From NCBI RefSeq assembly GCF_904848585.1, contig NZ_CAJHCR010000028.1, positions 1 to 57,515 of the forward strand: DNA of 57,515 bases. The letters run 5' to 3'. Made by a program: the position numbers and the translations under genes. Shown here one piece after another: positions 35,401 through 45,017 of this stretch (the first letter of the stretch is position 1; each line of letters opens with the position of its first letter). The stretch comes from Paraburkholderia kirstenboschensis (lineage in GTDB: Bacteria > Pseudomonadota > Gammaproteobacteria > Burkholderiales > Burkholderiaceae). The notes beneath the pieces were generated by a model. The model had not been told where the DNA came from and did no database searches. It saw nothing but the letters and a program-made list of their open reading frames with translations.

Positions 35401-36778
35401 ATGAAGAACATCAGGCTGGCCTATCTGACGCTGGTAACCGGCATGGCCTTGCTCTGGCTATTTGCCGATGGTGTATTGAGCGCGCCGTACGAATTCCGCG
35501 CCTTTCAGCTGTCGATGATCAATTTCACCGGCATTCTCACGATCGAATGCATGAGTGCCGGCATGTTTCTGTCGATCCGGCCGACCAGTGTGGAGCCGTT
35601 TCTCGGCGGCCTCGACAAGTCGTACCGCCTGCATAAATGGTTGGGTGTCAGCGCGCTGGTGCTTTCCACTCTCCACTGGCTGTGGGTCAAGGCACCCAGC
35701 TGGCTGATCGGCCTAGGCTGGATGCAGAGGCCATCGCGCAAGCTGGACTTGTCGTCGGGCGAAACGCTGTCAGCCATCGCCCAAATGCTGAGCAGTCAGC
35801 GCGGTCTCGCCAGAAGCATCGGCGAATGGGCGTTCTATGCGGCAGTGGCGCTCATCATCGTCGCCTTGCTGAGGCGCTTCCCCTATCGCTACTTCTTCAA
35901 GACCCATCGGCTGCTGGCAGTATCTGGCGACGGCGGTTCATTCCGTGGTACTGATGAAACCCGCTTACTGGAACGCTGCGATCGCCCCGGTAATGGGGCT
36001 GCTGATGCTCGTGGCCACGCTGGCCGCCGCCGTCTCACTGGTGCGCCGCGTGGGACACACGCGGCGAGCGGTCGGGGTGATCGCGAGCCTCAGACATCAC
36101 CGGGACAATCGGGTGCTGGTTATAGTCATCAACCTGAAGGACCGCTGGTTCGGTCATGCTGCCGGGCAGTTCGCCTTTGTCACCTTCGATCCGGCCGAAG
36201 GTCCGCATCCGTTCACGATTTCTTCCGCATGGCACGATGACGGCAAGCTACGTTTTCATATCAAGGGCATGGGCGATTACACGGAGAGATTGCCGGAAAC
36301 CCTAAAGCCCGGCGATCTGGTCACGGTTGAGGGACCCTACGGTGCCTTCGACTTTCGTAGCGACAAGCCGAGACAGATCTGGATTGCCGGCGGCATCGGC
36401 ATCACGCCTTTCCTGGCGCGGATGCAGGCGCGAGTGCGCCATCCGGATGATCGCTCCGTCGATCTTTTCTACAGTACCAATGCGCCGGACCAGGAGTTCA
36501 TCGGCGCGGCAAGGCAACTTGCAACGCGTGCGAACGTGCGCCTTCACGTACTGGTGAGCGGCAAGGACAACCGGCTAACCGCGAAGCGCCTCCGCGAGAT
36601 CGTGCCCGAATGGCTGTCCGGGGATGTCTGGTTCTGCGGGCCCGCGGGCTTCGGTCGTGCGTTACGGCAGGACCTGATTGCGCGCGGACTGGCAGCCGAG
36701 AACTTCCATCAGGAACTGTCAACATGCGCTGACGCAGCCCCGCTTCCAGCGGGCCGACTGGCTGGGCAGTTGCACTAG
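35401..36778 (+). pseudogene. Ferric-reductase/NOX-type flavocytochrome, frameshifted
   Basis: The first frame encodes a membrane heme domain: LAYLTLVTGMALLWLFADG, KWLGVSALVLSTLHWLW, EWAFYAAVALIIVALLRRF, YRYFFKTHRLLAV. At ~35921 the frame is lost; the correct continuation (YLATAVHSVVLMKPAYW) is one base out and runs to 36778. The second part has the FAD motif HPFTISSAWH, a pyrophosphate loop GGIGITPFLARMQ and an NAD motif VWFCGPAGFG. Such proteins pass electrons from NAD(P)H through FAD and heme across the inner membrane. A one-base deletion explains the break. Function as a single protein is lost unless the sequence is in error. Confidence 0.8.
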
Positions 36779-37058
36779 TCGGACCGCACCTCGTGCAACG
36801 ACACGACGCGCTGTCTTGGGCCGTGACGCATACGCGCTGGTATCCTTGAGGGCCGTATGGCCCTCTACCTTGCCACAGTGAAGCGTTCGCAGCGCATGCG
36901 CAACTCTGGCACGTTACGGAGGCAGGCACCGCCATGCGACCTTTTCGTGCCTCGATCGCCGGTGGCGCGACGGTACGCTCGACATGCGAAGGTCCGTTGC
37001 CAAGGGTGGAGCCGACGCTCGAAGGACTGTGTGCGGGCGCAGACCGGTGTCCACATGT
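36779..37058. other. Gene-free region downstream of the flavocytochrome
   Basis: No recognisable gene was found between 36779 and 37577. Long frames on the minus strand (36498-37364 and 37102-37473) are low-complexity shadows. The inverted repeat and hairpin in this gap are listed separately. Confidence 0.35.
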
Positions 37059-37143
37059 GTTAAGCGTTGTCCAACGCCTGCCCGCATGCGTCGTCGTGTA
37101 CTCACGCGGCGGCAGACATGGGCAGGCGTCGAACAACGTTAAC
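37059..37143. repeat. Long imperfect inverted repeat
   Basis: A ~25-base arm at 37059-37083 (starting GTTAAGCGTTGTCC, ending ACGCCTGCCC) pairs with 37120-37143 (starting GGGCAGGCGT, ending AACAACGTTAAC) with only a few mismatches. The 36-base spacer is GC-rich. It could be a structured RNA, a protein-binding site or the scar of a small element. Confidence 0.5.
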
Positions 37144-37508
37144 AAACGCGGGCCGACGGTGAACGCACCAAATTGACCCGCAACTGCCCGTCGCGCCGTT
37201 GTGGACAATGTCCGCTCCGCGGTGGTCAAGCGGCCGCTCGTAGAAGAAAGACGTTGAACGCCACTGGGGGCGAAATGCCCCCTTGCACTCAAACGCACAC
37301 AGCTGTTGAAGATGGGATTCAACCGGGCCGCCGGAGTCGCATTCCGTGAGCATACGCGGCACAACGGGCGCGGCGCGCCCGCATAGGCTGCGGAAAGCTC
37401 GGTTCAGACCGCACAGGAAGCATGTTGCGGAGATATCAGGCGTAACGGCTTCCAGCGTGGGAAGCTGCGGCAAAAGTGTACTGATCGTTAGCTCAGGAAA
37501 CTAGCGCA

Positions 37509-37537
37509 CGGCCGCCGCGCTGGATCGGCGGCGGCCG
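37509..37537 (-). terminator. Hairpin after the RND operon
   Basis: CGGCCGCCGC (37509-37518) and GCGGCGGCCG (37528-37537) form a perfect 10-bp stem about 40 bases past the RND stop codon. There is no T-run, so it may stall polymerase or protect the 3' end rather than be a classic intrinsic terminator. Confidence 0.5.
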
Positions 37538-37577
37538 TGGTGACAAAGAAGAAAAGCCTCAGGCAGGCTGAAGGCAG

Positions 37578-40500
37578 TCAACCGATGGTCTGCCGCTCGA
37601 CCACACTGCCCGTCGCGCGCCGATCAGCGAGCCAATGCGACAGACGGTCAAACCACAGGTGCACGACCGGCGTCGTGAACAACGTCAGCATTTGCGAAAC
37701 AATCAGTCCGCCGACAATCGCTATGCCGAGCGGCACGCGCAATTCGGCACCCGCGCCATGCCCGAGCGCAAGCGGCAGCGCGCCGAACAGCGCGGCGAGC
37801 GTCGTCATCATGATCGGACGGAACCGCAGCACACAGGCCTGCCGGATCGCATCGCGCGGCGACAGACCTTGCTCGCGCTCGGCCACCAGCGCGAAGTCGA
37901 TCATCATGATTGCGTTCTTCTTGACGATGCCAATCAGCAAGATGATCCCGATCATTCCCATGATCGACAGATCCTGACCGCACAGCATCAACGCAAGCAA
38001 GGCGCCCACGCCAGCCGAGGGCAGGGTCGAAATGATGGTGAGCGGGTGAATCGCGCTTTCGTACAAGATGCCGAGAATCAGATACACCACCACCAGCGCC
38101 GCGGCGATCAGATACGGTTCGCTGGCGAGCGACGCCTGGAACGCTTGCGCGGTGCCCTGGAACGAACCCGTCAAACTATCGGGTTTGCCTGCTGCGACCT
38201 CGGTCTGGTGAATCGCCGTCACCGCATTGCCGAGCGACTGGCCCGCCGCCAGGTTGAACGAGATCGTCACGGCCGGGAACAAGCCCTGGTGATTCACCGA
38301 GATGGGCGACACGTTATTCTCGATCCTGGCGAGCGTGTCGAGCGGCACCAGTTCGTTGGTGAGCGGCGAACGCACGTAGAGATGCGCGAGTGCGTCGGTC
38401 GTCAACTGGAAGTGGGGATCGACTTCCTCGACCACGTGGTACTGATTCAGCTGCGTGAAGAGCGTCGCGATCTGTCGCTGGCCGAATGCATCGTAAAGCG
38501 TGTCGTCGATCGCTTGCGCCGTGATGCCGAAACGCGAAGCGGTGCTGCGATCGATCACGAGTGTCGCGCTGGTAGCGGCGGCCTGCTGGTCGGACGTGAC
38601 GTCGGCCAGTTGCGGCAGCTTCGACAGGCGATCGGTCAGTACGCCCGCCCAGTGATTCAGTTCGTTGATGTCAGGGTCCTGCAACGTGTACTGATACTGC
38701 GCGGCGCTGATGCGGCCGCCCACCTGAATATCCTGCCGGACCTGCATCGACAACGAGATGCCCATGACCTTCGCTAACTGCGGCTTCAGACGAATGAGCA
38801 CTTGCGCGGCGCTATCCTTGCGTTCACCAAACGCCTTCAGGTTGATCATGACGCGGCCCTGACTCACGGTCGGATTCGCGCCCATCCAGTAGTAAACGTT
38901 GTCGACGGCGGGGTCGGCCTCGATGATATGGCCCACCTGCTGCATCTTCTGCGACATCGAGCGGGGGGAAATATCCGGCGCGGCCTGGGCGACGCCCATG
39001 ATCAGACCGGAGTCCTCCTGCGGGAAAAATCCCTTGGGGATCGTGACGAACAACGCGCCGGTCGCGACAATCGTCGCCACCGTGACAGCCAGCATCAGCT
39101 TCTGGCGGTCCAGCACCCAATCGAGGCCCCGCTCGTAGCGCCGCTCTACTGCGCTAAAGACGGCTTCGAGCCATGCTTCGAGCCTTCGCATCCGGCCGCC
39201 GCCACCCGGCTCGGGCAAACGGATCAGCCAGCCGCACAGCATCGGCGTAACGGTCAGCGATACCAGCGCCGACATCACGATCGCCGCGCTCACCGTCACC
39301 GCGAACTCGCGGAACAGCCGGCCGACGATACCGCCCATCAGCAGGATCGGGATGAACACGGCGATCAGCGAGATGGTCATCGAAATGATCGTGAAGCGCA
39401 CTTCCATCGCGCCAAGCAAGGCGGCCTTCATTCTCGGCACGCCCTCTTCGATATGTCGCATGACGTTTTCGATCACGACGATCGCATCGTCCACCACGAA
39501 GCCTACCGCGATGGTCAAGCCCATCAGCGACAGATTGTCGAGGCTATAGCCGAGCAGATACATGACGCCGAACGTGGCGACCAGCGACAGCGGAATCGTC
39601 AGGCTCGGAATGATGGTCGCCCATACGTTGCGCAGGAACGAGAAGATCACCATGACGACGAGCGCTATCGTCAGCATCAGCGTGAACTGCACGTCGTGCA
39701 CCGACGCGTTGATGGTTTGCGTGCGATCGCCCACCACATGCAGATGCGCGGCCGCGGGCAGCATCGCTTCGAGCGCGGGCAGCTTCGCCTTGATGTTGGC
39801 GATCGTCTGCACGACGTTATAGCCCGGCTGCTTGTGAACATCGAGGATGATCGCGCGCTCGTGCTGAAGCCATGCGGCCTGCTGGTTGTCCTCCGCGGCG
39901 TTGAGCACGGTGCCGAGATCGGACACGCGAATCGGCGCGCCGTTCTTGTAGGCGACCACCAGGTCGCGATACTGCGACGCGGTGGTGATCTGGTCGGTCG
40001 CGTTGAAAATCACCGAGCGGTCCGGTCCGTTCAGGCTGCCCTTCGGTGCATTGACCGTCTGCACACCGACGATCGAGCGCACGTCCTCCAGCGTGAGGCC
40101 GCGCGCGGTAAGTTTGTCAGGATCGAGCTGGATACGCACGGCAGGCCGCTGCTGGCCGTGGAAATCGACGAGGCCCACACCTGGCATCTGCGAGATCTGC
40201 TGCGCCAGATAGTCTTCGGCGTAGCTGTCGAGTTGCGTGAGCGTCAGCGACGGCGACGTCAGCGCGAGTGACAGCAACGTGAAGTCGGCCGGGTTGACCT
40301 TCTGGTAGGTCGGCGGGTTCGGCAGGTTCTTCGGCAACGTGCCGCCGGCTGCGTTGATCGCCGTCTGCACATCCTGCGCCGCGCCGTTGATGTCGCGCGA
40401 GAGATCGAATTGCACGGCAATGTTGGTATTGCCGAGCGAGCTCGACGACGTCATCTGCGTCACGCCCGCAATCAGCGAAAGTTGCCGCTCCAGTGGCGTC

Positions 40501-40691
40501 GCCACCGACGTCGCCATGGTTTCCGCGCTCGCGCCGGGCAACTTCGCCACGACCTGGATGGTCGGAAAATCGACCTGCGGCAGCGGCGCGACCGGCAGCA
40601 GAAAATACGCCACCGCGCCGACCAGCAGCACCGCGATCGCCAGAAAACTGGTCGCGATGCGCCGCTTGATGAACAATTCCATGAGGCTCAT
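37578..40691 (-). CDS. RND-family multidrug efflux permease (HAE1, MdtB/MuxB-like)
   Basis: A 1037-residue inner-membrane proton antiporter, full length for the family. It begins MSLMELFIKRRIATSFLAIA and has the N-terminal helix, two large periplasmic loops, and proton-relay residues: the Asp pair in GFVVDDAIVVIENV (TM4) and the Lys in IGIVKKNAIMMIDFAL (TM10). The family exports drugs, bile salts and similar compounds through a tripartite channel. Its start overlaps the membrane fusion protein's stop by ATGA, so the two are translationally coupled. Confidence 0.93.
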   Translation of the reverse strand: MSLMELFIKRRIATSFLAIAVLLVGAVAYFLLPVAPLPQVDFPTIQVVAKLPGASAETMATSVATPLERQLSLIAGVTQMTSSSSLGNTNIAVQFDLSRDINGAAQDVQTAINAAGGTLPKNLPNPPTYQKVNPADFTLLSLALTSPSLTLTQLDSYAEDYLAQQISQMPGVGLVDFHGQQRPAVRIQLDPDKLTARGLTLEDVRSIVGVQTVNAPKGSLNGPDRSVIFNATDQITTASQYRDLVVAYKNGAPIRVSDLGTVLNAAEDNQQAAWLQHERAIILDVHKQPGYNVVQTIANIKAKLPALEAMLPAAAHLHVVGDRTQTINASVHDVQFTLMLTIALVVMVIFSFLRNVWATIIPSLTIPLSLVATFGVMYLLGYSLDNLSLMGLTIAVGFVVDDAIVVIENVMRHIEEGVPRMKAALLGAMEVRFTIISMTISLIAVFIPILLMGGIVGRLFREFAVTVSAAIVMSALVSLTVTPMLCGWLIRLPEPGGGGRMRRLEAWLEAVFSAVERRYERGLDWVLDRQKLMLAVTVATIVATGALFVTIPKGFFPQEDSGLIMGVAQAAPDISPRSMSQKMQQVGHIIEADPAVDNVYYWMGANPTVSQGRVMINLKAFGERKDSAAQVLIRLKPQLAKVMGISLSMQVRQDIQVGGRISAAQYQYTLQDPDINELNHWAGVLTDRLSKLPQLADVTSDQQAAATSATLVIDRSTASRFGITAQAIDDTLYDAFGQRQIATLFTQLNQYHVVEEVDPHFQLTTDALAHLYVRSPLTNELVPLDTLARIENNVSPISVNHQGLFPAVTISFNLAAGQSLGNAVTAIHQTEVAAGKPDSLTGSFQGTAQAFQASLASEPYLIAAALVVVYLILGILYESAIHPLTIISTLPSAGVGALLALMLCGQDLSIMGMIGIILLIGIVKKNAIMMIDFALVAEREQGLSPRDAIRQACVLRFRPIMMTTLAALFGALPLALGHGAGAELRVPLGIAIVGGLIVSQMLTLFTTPVVHLWFDRLSHWLADRRATGSVVERQTIG

Positions 40692-41899
40692 GACGGATTA
40701 TCCTGATCAGTCTGGCTGCCTGCCGAATTCGCGTTGGGCGGCGCTTCGGAACTGGCGGGAACCGTGGTCGCCGCCACTTGCACACCCGGGTTCAAGCGGC
40801 TTTGGCCATCGAACACGACGAGATCCGCGGGCGCGATGCCGCTGCGTATCTCCGTCATGCCATCGACGGTGACCCCGGTTTGCACCGGGCGCATCTGCGC
40901 CGTGCCGTTCGCGGCGATCACATATAGCTGCGTGCCGTTCTGCGAGTTGACCACCGCGCGGCTCGGCACCGCGAGCCGCTGTGTATCGGTGCGCACCAGC
41001 ACGCGCGCATTCACCAGTTCGCCGGGCCACAGCTTGCGGTCCTGGTTGGTGAACGAAGCCTTGAGCCTGATCTGGCCGGTCGTGGGATCGACCGTGCTGT
41101 CGATGAATACCAGCGTGCCGTCGGCAAGCGGCGTGCTGCCGGAACGCGTGGTCACGTTCACCGCGAGCGGCGCGTTCACCTGATTGGCGAGCAGTTCGGG
41201 CAGCACGTCCTGCGGCACGGAGAACAGCACGGTGATCGGCTCCATCTGCGTGACGGTGACGACGCCGGTCGTGTCGGTCGGATGCACGATTGCGCCGATA
41301 TCGGCCTCGCGCGCGCCGACGCGTCCGGTGAACGGCGCGGCGAGCGTGGTGAAGCTCAGTTGCAGCCGGTCGCTCTGCACCAGCGCGGCGTCCGCTGCGA
41401 CCGTCGCGGCGAGCGCCTCGACTTGCGCCTTCGCGGTATCCACGGCCTGAGTGGTCGCCGCGCCGATGCCGACCAGTTTCGAGTAACGCGCGAGATCCAG
41501 CCGCGCGTTATCGAGCGATGCCTGATCTTTGCGCTGCGCCGCTTGCGCCTGATGCAACTGGGCGGTGAGCGGTCCCTGATCGAGTTGTGCGAGCAGTTGG
41601 CCGGCTTTGACGTCGTGCCCTTCGGTGAACGCTACGCGCTGCAACTGGCCGTCCACGCGCACTTTGACGTCCACGGTATTGAGCGCCTGAACCGTGCCAA
41701 CGGCGGCGACGCGGATCGGGAAATCGCGGTTGACCGGATGGCCGGCATTGACCGGCACAGCGGCGGCCGGCTTCGCGGCCGGATGCTTCGGCCAGATCCA
41801 CGCCCCGAGAAGCACGAAAAGGATGACGAATGCTGCGACAAGAGGCGCGCGACGGCGCGCACGCGGCGCCTCATGGTTCGGAAGGTCTGCGGATTTCAT
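40688..41899 (-). CDS. RND periplasmic adaptor (membrane fusion protein, MdtA-like)
   Basis: A 403-residue adaptor anchored by an N-terminal helix (APLVAAFVILFVLLGAWIW). Then come the barrel-sandwich/lipoyl halves (VDGQLQRVAFTEGHDVKAGQ and LQLSFTTLAAPFTGRVGARE) flanking an alpha-helical hairpin, and the beta-barrel and membrane-proximal domains (GQIRLKASFTNQDRKLWPGE, LAVPSRAVV). It links the RND pump to the outer-membrane channel. The start overlaps the lipoprotein's stop by four bases; the C-terminal tail is Ser/Pro/Asn-rich. Confidence 0.92.
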   Translation of the reverse strand: MKSADLPNHEAPRARRRAPLVAAFVILFVLLGAWIWPKHPAAKPAAAVPVNAGHPVNRDFPIRVAAVGTVQALNTVDVKVRVDGQLQRVAFTEGHDVKAGQLLAQLDQGPLTAQLHQAQAAQRKDQASLDNARLDLARYSKLVGIGAATTQAVDTAKAQVEALAATVAADAALVQSDRLQLSFTTLAAPFTGRVGAREADIGAIVHPTDTTGVVTVTQMEPITVLFSVPQDVLPELLANQVNAPLAVNVTTRSGSTPLADGTLVFIDSTVDPTTGQIRLKASFTNQDRKLWPGELVNARVLVRTDTQRLAVPSRAVVNSQNGTQLYVIAANGTAQMRPVQTGVTVDGMTEIRSGIAPADLVVFDGQSRLNPGVQVAATTVPASSEAPPNANSAGSQTDQDNPS

Positions 41900-43365
41900 A
41901 AGCTGGAAGCCATAGAAGAGTGAGCGGTGCTGCTGTCGGTCACGCCGAAGCCGCCGCCGAACGCGCGAAACAGGCTCACGGACGCTTGCAGGCGCGCGAG
42001 CCGCGCCTGCACCAGCGTGTCTTCCGACTGATACAGCGTGCGTTGCGCGTCGAGCACGGTTAGAAAGTCAACGGTGCCGAGCCTGTACTGGGCTTGTGCG
42101 AGCGTGGCGGCTTTGCGGGCGGCGTCGGCGGCGTTCTGGTCCGCGGCTTCCGCGAGTTGCTGCTGTTGCGCCGCCGTGAGCGAGTCCTCCACGTCCTGCA
42201 GCGCGGTGATAACGGCTTGCTGGTAGTCCGCGACGCCCTTCGCTTCGGCCGCCTGACTCGCGTGCAACTGGCCACGCAGCGCGCCGCCGTCGAAGATCGG
42301 CGCTGCCAGCGACATGGCGAGACTGGCGAACGGACTCGACAGGAACTGCGACAGCGACCTGCTGCTCAGACCACCGTCTGCGGTCAGCACGATGTTCGGC
42401 AGAAAGGCCGCGCGCGCCGCGCCGACGCTCTGATTCGCCGACTGCAACTGCGCTTCCTTCGACCGGATGTCGGGGCGCGTTTCCAGGAGGCTCGCGGGCA
42501 GATTCGGGCGCGGTTGGGGAATCGGGATGTCGGCGAGCGCGGCGTCGCTGACCGTGAACTGTTCAGGCGCGGTGCCCGCCAGCACCGCAAGCGCATGGAT
42601 GTTGGTATCGAGCTGCTGTTGCAGCACCGGCACAGCCGCCTGGAAGGTGGCGAGCGCGTTGCGCTGCTGCTGCACCTGCAATTCGGTCGCGACGCCCGCC
42701 TGCTGCTGCGCGAGCAGCAGTTGCAGAATGTGCTCGGCATCGTCGGAAATGGAACGCGCAATCGCGAGCCGGCGGCGCAGGCTCTGCACCTGAAAATATG
42801 TGTCGGTGACCGATGCGGTCAGCGTCAGCGCCACCGTATCGCGATCGAACCCGGACGCGCGCGCGAGCAGGTCGGCGGCGCTTGCGTTGGCGGCGTTGAA
42901 GCCCCAGAAGTCCACCTCGTAACTGGCTTCGGCGAACAGGCTCTGGGTCTTCGTGGTCGAACCGCGCCCCTGGTGGCTGCGATCGACGGTGCCGCCGAGC
43001 GACAGCGACGGATATTGAGACGCGCCGGCTCTCTCGGCGTTGCCGCGCGCCTGTTCGACGCTCGCAATCGCCGACGCCAGCGTGAGGTTGTTGTGCAGGC
43101 TGCGCTCGACCAGCGCGTCGAGCGCAGGGTCGTGATACTCGCGCCACCAGCCGCTTCTGACGGGCACGGTAGCGGCGAGCGACCCACCGGCCGCGCCGTC
43201 GAAGGAATGCGCCAGAGGCGCGCCCGGCCGTTGCCAGGCAGGCACAAGCGAACACCCGGCCAGCAACGCGAGGCCGAGCGCACATAAGGCGGCGCGCACG
43301 CAGGAAAGGCGCACGGGAGGACTCACGGTGCGCGACAACGGCGCCGAACGGGACAGTCCTGACAT
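41896..43365 (-). CDS. Outer-membrane efflux lipoprotein (OprM/NodT family)
   Basis: A 489-residue TolC-like channel with a lipobox LALLAGC (Cys38), so it is lipid-anchored. Two repeated OEP domains follow: SLHNNLTLASAIASVEQARG ... GFDRDTVALTLTASVTDTYF and TRPDIRSKEAQLQSANQSVG ... ALQDVEDSLTAAQQQQLAE, ending in ARLARLQASVSLFRAFGGGF. It is the first gene of the coupled three-gene efflux operon. The family export route runs across the outer membrane. The first 20 residues before the hydrophobic signal are long; a later start is possible. Confidence 0.92.
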   Translation of the reverse strand: MSGLSRSAPLSRTVSPPVRLSCVRAALCALGLALLAGCSLVPAWQRPGAPLAHSFDGAAGGSLAATVPVRSGWWREYHDPALDALVERSLHNNLTLASAIASVEQARGNAERAGASQYPSLSLGGTVDRSHQGRGSTTKTQSLFAEASYEVDFWGFNAANASAADLLARASGFDRDTVALTLTASVTDTYFQVQSLRRRLAIARSISDDAEHILQLLLAQQQAGVATELQVQQQRNALATFQAAVPVLQQQLDTNIHALAVLAGTAPEQFTVSDAALADIPIPQPRPNLPASLLETRPDIRSKEAQLQSANQSVGAARAAFLPNIVLTADGGLSSRSLSQFLSSPFASLAMSLAAPIFDGGALRGQLHASQAAEAKGVADYQQAVITALQDVEDSLTAAQQQQLAEAADQNAADAARKAATLAQAQYRLGTVDFLTVLDAQRTLYQSEDTLVQARLARLQASVSLFRAFGGGFGVTDSSTAHSSMASSL

Positions 43366-43432
43366 GGGAGAACCCTAACGAGGAAATGTCGCCAGATTAG
43401 CCAGCGGGTCCTGTCGGGGCTTTCGCCCATTG

Positions 43433-43448
43433 ATTAAAAAAATTTAAT
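43433..43448. promoter_or_regulatory. AT-rich palindrome upstream of the efflux operon
   Basis: ATTAAA-AAAA-TTTAAT is a perfect inverted repeat in otherwise GC-rich DNA, 68 bases before the lipoprotein start. A related AT-rich element (ATTAAAATTTTTT) lies at 44201-44213, just upstream of the neighbouring response regulator gene. Both may be operators of one of the two regulators. Confidence 0.45.
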
Positions 43449-43508
43449 GTGGCGCAACATGCCGGGGCGGCGCGCCCGATCCGGGGCTTGCAAGGCTTGC
43501 AGCGCGTG

Positions 43509-44186
43509 TCAGGGCGCCCGGCTCAGCACGTATCCCGCGCCGACCACGGTATGAATCAGCGCCACGGGAAAATCACGATCGACCTTCGCCCGCAGCCGAT
43601 GCATGTGCATATCGATGATATTGCCGCGCGGCTCGAAATCGTAATTCCATGCCGCTTCGAGCAACATGCTGCGCGTGACAACCTGCCCCTCGCGGCGCGC
43701 GAGACATTCGAGCAACAGGAATTCGCGATGCTGCAAGCGCAGATCGCGTCCGCCGCGGCTTGCAGTGCGCGCCCGCGTATCGAGCGCCAGGTCAGCACAT
43801 TCGAGCCGCTCGCTCATCCTGCTGCGGTCCGCGCGCCGCGCGAGCGCCTCGACTCTTGCCAGCGCCTCGACGAAGGCATACGGCTTCACGAGATAGTCGT
43901 CGCAACCTGCGCGAATCGCCTCCACGCGGTCGTTCAGGCCACCGACCGCCGACAGCATCAGCACCGGCGTCGTATCCCCACCGGCGCGCAACTGCTGGAC
44001 GAGGACCAGGCCGTTGAGCGCCGGCAAGCGCCGATCAGTCACAATCACGTCATAGATGCCCTCGCGCGCATAGGCGAGGCCGGTCGCGCCGTCGGCCACC
44101 GAGTCGACAATCAGACCGCTCTCGCTCAGGCCACGCGCCAGGAACTGGCTGGCGCGCATATCGTCTTCGATCAGCAGGATTCGCAT
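43509..44186 (-). CDS. OmpR-family response regulator (efflux-side)
   Basis: A 225-residue regulator: LLIEDDMRASQFL acidic pocket, phospho-acceptor Asp in VIVTDRRLPALNG, Lys in DDYLVKPYAF, then a winged helix (HREFLLLECLARREGQVVT, IDMHMHRLRAKVDRDF, VVGAGYVLS). It is transcribed toward the efflux operon, whose first gene starts 143 bases downstream, and is divergent from a second regulator. No kinase lies next to it on this strand. Confidence 0.88.
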   Translation of the reverse strand: MRILLIEDDMRASQFLARGLSESGLIVDSVADGATGLAYAREGIYDVIVTDRRLPALNGLVLVQQLRAGGDTTPVLMLSAVGGLNDRVEAIRAGCDDYLVKPYAFVEALARVEALARRADRSRMSERLECADLALDTRARTASRGGRDLRLQHREFLLLECLARREGQVVTRSMLLEAAWNYDFEPRGNIIDMHMHRLRAKVDRDFPVALIHTVVGAGYVLSRAP

Positions 44187-44333
44187 GCGCTGGGGCTTAC
44201 ATTAAAATTTTTTCACGTTGGCGCGAAACGCCTGTACAGCTTCGCACGGCATACTACGGACATCGTGGGATGAGCGCAGTGTAAAACGGCCGGCTAGCGC
44301 ACGTTCGACGCTCTCCTATTTCTGGGAAAAGGC
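44187..44333. promoter_or_regulatory. Divergent promoter region between the two response regulators
   Basis: A 147-base intergenic region that must drive both regulators. It contains ATTAAAATTTTTT (44201-44213), matching half of the palindrome at 43433-43448. Confidence 0.4.
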
Positions 44334-45017
44334 ATGTCGAACGTATTGGTCGTCGAGGACGACGAGCAGACTCTCGCGGAGATCGTTGAAGCGCTCACCG
44401 ATCACGGCTGCAAGGTCGAAACAGCGAGCACCGGCCGCGACGGTTTGATGCGTGCGGTCGCCAACAGTTATGACGCTATTGTGCTCGATCGTATGTTGCC
44501 GGGCGGCCTCGAAGGGCTCGGCATGCTGTCGGCGTTGCGCAGCGCCGGTGTGCTCACGCCGGTGCTGATCCTGAGCGCGCTGTCCGCGGTCGACGAACGT
44601 GTGCGCGGTTTGCGCGCCGGCGGAGACGACTATCTGACCAAGCCGTTCGAGTTCATCGAACTGACCGCGCGGCTCGATGCGTTGATGCGCCGCCGCGAGG
44701 CGGCGCCCGGTGTGCAGGAGTACCTGGTCGGCCCATTGCGTCTGGACCCGCTCAAACGCGAAGTGACCTGCGCCGGCCGCCCGGTACCGCTGCTGCCGCG
44801 CGAGTACCGGCTGCTCGAATACCTGATGCAGCACGAAGGGCAGGTGGTGAGCCGCACCATGCTGTTCGAAGCGGTGTGGGACTACCGGCTCGACGAGCGG
44901 ACCAACGTGATCGACGTGCACATCAGCCGTCTCAGAAAGAAGCTCGATCCGGACGGGACGGCTCCGATGATCGATACCGTGCGTGGTTCGGGGTACATGC
45001 TACATGCGCCTGACTGA
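44334..45017 (+). CDS. OmpR-family response regulator (kinase-linked)
   Basis: A 227-residue regulator: VLVVEDDEQTLAEI, phospho-acceptor D52 in IVLDRMLPGG, Lys in DDYLTKPFEF, and a winged helix (LPREYRLLEYLMQHEGQVVS, VIDVHISRLRKKLDPDG, VRGSGYML). Its stop lies inside the kinase gene, 14 bases past the kinase start, so the two are translationally coupled and form a two-component pair. By position it likely controls the adjacent RND operon (inference). Confidence 0.9.
   Translation: MSNVLVVEDDEQTLAEIVEALTDHGCKVETASTGRDGLMRAVANSYDAIVLDRMLPGGLEGLGMLSALRSAGVLTPVLILSALSAVDERVRGLRAGGDDYLTKPFEFIELTARLDALMRRREAAPGVQEYLVGPLRLDPLKREVTCAGRPVPLLPREYRLLEYLMQHEGQVVSRTMLFEAVWDYRLDERTNVIDVHISRLRKKLDPDGTAPMIDTVRGSGYMLHAPD

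Noticed and set aside
36498..37364. 288-codon minus-strand frame after the flavocytochrome
   Set aside because: Cys/Arg/Ser-rich noise that overlaps the end of a recognisable gene; no ribosome-binding site.
38802..40271. 489-codon plus-strand frame opposite the RND permease
   Set aside because: Shadow frame with His/Arg/Gln-rich low-complexity sequence.
42094..43287. 397-codon plus-strand frame opposite the efflux lipoprotein
   Set aside because: Shadow of the lipoprotein gene; Arg/Gly/Glu-rich without motifs.
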